A stretch of DNA of 23,582 bases from Chara braunii (Eukaryota; Streptophyta; Charophyceae; Charales; Characeae), in NCBI GenBank assembly GCA_003427395.1, contig BFEA01000258.1, positions 1,820,276 to 1,843,857 on the forward strand. The letters are read 5' to 3'. Position numbers and translations under genes: made by a program. The notes beneath the pieces were generated by a model. That model saw nothing but the letters and a program-made list of their open reading frames with translations. It made no database searches and was not told where the DNA came from. Position 1 is the first letter of the stretch. Every line of letters starts with the position of its first letter. Positions 20,514 through 23,582 of the stretch are shown one piece after another.

Positions 20514-21431
20514 ACGTGAGGCCTGGTAGAGAGATCTGGGGATCCTTGGGCCGGGCATTCCAAGGGAAAACCAAGGGTTGCTGTCGGGACGATGCTGGCC
20601 GGAGCTGGGGTGAGTCGTGTTGCCCTGTAACCTAGCAGGGTGGGGGCATGAGGCCTGGGAGAACTCGGCAGGGAATTAGACAGTGTTAGAGAATTTTAGA
20701 GTGTTTTGTCGGGGAGTCCAGGGGTTCTGAGCATTCGAAGGACTTTTGTGGTAACTGCTGCTTGAGTAGCCTAGCAATAGGTCAACAATTAGCCATGTTT
20801 TTCTGAAATCTTCCTGAACTTTTTTCATAGTTTTTAGATTGTTCTTAGCCGAAGCCAGGTAATGGCCCTGGTATTTCAAATCATTTGTATATCCTACATG
20901 GGACGCTGGGCCCGGTTCCCAGCGCGTGTTGCTCCCCACGAATTATGGGTTGGGTTGTCAATTGCCTGGCAACAGGGCAATCAATGCTGCCCAAGCTCCT
21001 TCTTTCTCACGCTTAGGTTTCTCCTCAATTTGTATGTTCCTCGGACGCTAGACCTGTTGTCCAGCAGGTGCAGCTCACCGTGGGGTTCGTAATTCGGTGA
21101 GATGGGTAGCCCCCAAGTGATGGACCATAGTGGACGGACTAGGAATATGGGGTGACTTATCTCTTGCTTTTATGTAGGCAATCAACTTAGTCAGCTGTGT
21201 AATTCTACCTGCTAGCTTTGTTGCTCTGTAGGTGGGCCCTGCAGTTACAGGCCATTACAATCAGGTATCTACTCAAGCAAACAACTTCAATGTTCAGGGA
21301 GGCTGGACCCTCTTTCCAGCGGGTGCTGCTCCCCACCAATAGATGGAGCCTCCCCGGGAGTGCGAGTGATGTCTAGTCGTATCAGCACCCCTAGCATCAC
21401 CACAGGTTGGTTAAAAAAAAAAAAAAAAAAA
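20514..21431 (+). mobile_element. Plus-strand retroelement 3' end with poly(A), three hairpin motifs
   Basis: The segment ends in a 19-nt poly(A) run (21413-21431). It carries three diverged copies of a motif resembling GACGCTGGNCCCGGTTCCAGCG, then GGTG and TGCTCCCCAC, at 20901-20943, about 21043-21084 and 21298-21340. In each, GCTGG-like and CCAGC-like words can pair (the middle copy with one mismatch). The same motif occurs in the minus-strand LINE 3' region at 21636-21660. No ORF2 sequence is recognisable, so it is a 3' UTR-only LINE fragment or a SINE-like passenger. The left boundary is unknown. Confidence 0.5.
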
Positions 21432-21460
21432 GACAAGAAAAGGATATGTCCGGATTTCCT

Positions 21461-21463
<3 letters not shown>

Positions 21464-21494
<31 letters not shown>

Positions 21495-22469
21495 TGCTCA
21501 AAGTCATTATAACTTTTGGGACGAGGCCGGGGACCTCACAATTCAACCCGGAGTTATCCTGGCAGCCTCAACCAGTTTCACTTCCGAGCCCAGCTCAGTA
21601 ATCAAAACTAACTGCTCTATTTATCTCAATCTATCTGCTGGAAACCGGGTCCAGCGTCCCAACTTTAAACACTCAGGTAGTTCCATTCTTGTTGGGATCT
21701 AATTCCGAAACAAAATACTATCAAGAGGCACTACCTATGGGCCTCTTCACCCCGTTTCCAGGGCGCCAAGTATACTTATAATGTCCCAGCCTTTAGTGAC
21801 CTCCTGGGCCAAATCCAATCAGGTTCAAACAAGTTAAAACAGAATCACAGAGAGAGTCGGGACCAAGGAGCTGAGCAACTGACAAGGGGGCTACTCAGTT
21901 CAAGGTGGGTGGGGGCCCATCAACCACGGTTCAATTATGATCCCACTTGCTTTCGTCTTTAACAGTTTGACACTGACTCCCCATGACCTGAAGAACTCAG
22001 CTCTCGCATTCCTTTTTTGAGCAGCTCTGTTCATGCGCCTCCAATCAGTCCAAATCAACCTTTTGATATTGGAGAGAACCATATCCATGATAGCAATGTC
22101 TGAATAAAACTTGTTTCTGAAGAGTCTGTCGTTCCTTAGGGTTCAGATAGTAAACATTAAAGCCTCCCTACAGGAACAGACTACATAACTCCACCCCTTA
22201 CCCAGTTCTTTGGAATTTACCATTATCCCCTCAATGACCAGCCTCTCATCCCACTTAACCTCTACCTCCAAATGTCTGTTCCAAAGCCTCTCCCACCACA
22301 GCCAGATTCTTTTGGATTCGATGCATTCCCACCATAAGTGGGTTGCAGACTCCTCCTTCTTCTTGCATCTACAACACTGAGTCTCTACTCCCATTCCGTT
22401 CTTAGAAAGTCGTTTAGTCGTGGGTATCGCTCGGTGAGTCTGGAGCCACAACAGGCTTGTGATACGCAC
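21464..22469 (-). mobile_element. 5'-truncated LINE with poly(A) tail
   Basis: Read on the minus strand: the C-terminal part of ORF2 (zf-RVT domain), a ~400-nt 3' UTR, then a 29-nt poly(A) (T run 21464-21492 on the plus strand). The 5' end is truncated somewhere at about 22465-22520, where LINE-like sequence gives way to GC-rich DNA. A weak candidate target-site duplication is ...TTCCTAGG before the T run (ending 21463) against TTCTAGG near 22513-22519. The 3' UTR holds the GACGCTGG...CCAGC hairpin (21636-21660). Poly(A)-ended, zf-RVT-bearing LINEs are typical of land plants. Confidence 0.75.
21900..22469 (-). pseudogene. LINE ORF2 C-terminus with zf-RVT domain, interrupted by a stop
   Basis: The first ~50 residues fit the reverse-transcriptase zinc-binding domain found after RT and RNase H in plant LINE polyproteins: an LLWLQTHRAIPTTKRL lead, then Cys at about residues 32 and 35, His44 and Cys49 (C-x2-C ... 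H-x4-C, with HLWWEC). A Trp-rich segment typical of the family follows. After about 108 codons an in-frame TGA (22143-22145) sits where the family normally has Trp before an RN-containing helix, consistent with a single TGG-to-TGA change. The same frame then continues 80 codons to a second stop at 21900. The catalytic RT and endonuclease parts are absent, so the protein is dead. The first residue quoted is a GTG; the upstream frame stays open without a start but does not look LINE-like. Confidence 0.75.
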
Positions 22470-23582
22470 CTCACGCCCCCTCGCTGCTTCCCGTACGGGG
22501 TCGCCGATCAGAGTTCTAGGAGGGGCGTGGCCGAGGATTTTTGGCCGTAAGGGTTGAGTCTCCCGGACGGAACGGGAGGCTCTCGTTTCTTGGCCGAGGT
22601 TTTTCTCGGAGTCGAACTGTCGTCGCGAAGTCCCACGGGGGTCGGATTACTCTGAAACGATCAAATCAGAAGGGTTTCTGTGAAAATGAATTGTCGTCGT
22701 GCATCGGGACGGGAATAGGCATCAAGGGGAGGACGCCATGGCGGCAGACGGCAAAAACTCTGACCGTCATGGGTTCCGGGGATAGGTGGTGGGTTCGAAG
22801 CCTTCAGGCCACGTCATCGGCCTCACGAAGTGGCCGAACCCTCGGGTCTTTCGCTGTAGAGGTAGTTGGTTCGAGGCCTTCAAGCCTTGGCGTCAGACTC
22901 ATAGAGCCCGTGCGAAAGTTTCCGGGAGGGTAAAGCGGCGGGAGGACTCGCCGGCATCTGAATTCGAAATTGCGCGGGCATCGCCCCCGCACTACCGGAA
23001 AGCTCGGGGAAACGTGTCGCTCCCTCGTAACCCAAGACCAGTCGTCGCCACGAACACGAGACACCAGCGACAATCAAACTGCGGTCGCCATGCGGCGTGA
23101 GCGGCCGACCAAGGCAACACAGTTAAACCTGTATAAGGCAATCATATTAGAGTCAGGGAATCAAAGCGATCAATCAACACAAACCCGTTCCCCCTTATCT
23201 CACAAGCCCGAGGCGGGTCTTGCGAACACACTTGCTCCGTCCGCCTCAGCGCACGCCGTACGTCCGCATCGCAGTTGACGTTGTCGTCATCTGTGATGGG
23301 GAAGGTCGGTAGCGAAATGAGACGATCGGAGTTACGTGATGAACACGGGCAAGATCCCGCGTTCCCTGTCATCCGAACCAACACCGAATCCATACAACAA
23401 TCGTCGCAACGCTTCTCTCTCAAAAATGGGTGCGTAGGGGGAGGATGACGAAATCTAAGCTTTCTCCCCTTGGCGGGGGCGTCGACCGTCCGCGCGGACG
23501 CAGGCGGTTGACGTCACCGGTACGGGGACGAGAGGCTCTAAAGGCGATGACTGTTAGTTCAAAAGGAAGGCGATCGAAAAGG
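22470..23582. other. GC-rich stretch without a recognisable gene
   Basis: Distinctly GC-rich compared with the rest of the right half. Stem-loops: GAGTCTCCCG/CGGGAGGCTC near 22556-22582 (one G-T pair), and a nested one at 23481-23512 with inner CGTCCG/CGGACG and outer GTCGACCG/CGGTTGAC. Two similar segments with a tRNA B-box-like word (GGTTCGAAGCC near 22792 and GGTTCGAGGCC near 22868), each followed by TTCA(G/A)GCC, suggest a ~77-bp-spaced duplication, possibly tRNA-derived. Open frames up to 130 codons overlap on both strands with no known domain. Confidence 0.4.

Noticed and set aside
21760-21780. TGGCGCCCTGG on the minus strand, resembling a primer-binding site
   Set aside because: It lies inside the LINE 3' region, matches no tRNA 3' end I recall beyond TGGCGCC, and has no LTR end beside it.
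22541-22933. 130-codon plus-strand frame and overlapping minus-strand frames
   Set aside because: GC-rich DNA with frames open on both strands, no known domain, and a reading dominated by the B-box-like duplication.

Overview
The window is eukaryotic nuclear DNA, most likely from a land plant or other streptophyte with a large, repeat-rich genome. Three things support this. A retrotransposon primer-binding site matches the 3' end of plant-type tRNA-Asp including CCA. A LINE remnant carries the plant-style reverse-transcriptase zinc-binding domain (zf-RVT) and a poly(A) tail. Gene density is essentially nil across 23.6 kb, with degenerate repeats nested in each other. I cannot name the species. 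No rRNA, tRNA or CRISPR array is visible, and no host gene can be supported.

Layout. 1-2433 and 12751-16081 are two copies (A and B) of one long repeat, about 5-7% diverged by eye, with a retrotransposon-like terminus on the minus strand (starting TGTTGGGG or TGTCGGGG). Copy A is cut by the window start. Copy B carries an extra ~0.9 kb block (13296-14198). Between them lie non-coding DNA with stem-loops, a 46-bp tandem repeat (3544-3725), one plausible orphan ORF on the minus strand (5148-5699, 183 codons), and a tRNA-Asp primer-binding site (8157-8175) abutting an LTR end at 8178. Next come a low-quality, N-studded stretch (about 9050-12560) with an exact 95-bp duplication around a single N, a 123-bp tandem repeat (10037-10597), and an array of stem-loops with a constant loop and changing stems (10873-11810).

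Right of copy B are a two-copy ~103-bp tandem repeat, AT-rich and C-rich non-coding DNA, and a 2-kb hairpin-dense segment (18548-20513) ending in the same type of terminal hairpin as copies A and B. Then come two poly(A)-tailed retroelement 3' ends facing each other tail to tail (plus strand ending 21431, minus strand ending 21464). The minus-strand one is a 5'-truncated LINE with a broken ORF2 C-terminus (21900-22469). The last kilobase is GC-rich DNA with no recognisable gene.

How it fits together: this looks like nested retrotransposon debris. The minus-strand element with the tRNA-Asp primer site has no gag, protease, reverse transcriptase or integrase that I can see in the DNA downstream of its PBS, so it is either non-autonomous or decayed. 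The most unusual signal is structural rather than coding: inverted repeats whose two arms change together from copy to copy while the loop stays constant, seen in at least two separate arrays and at the LTR-like termini.
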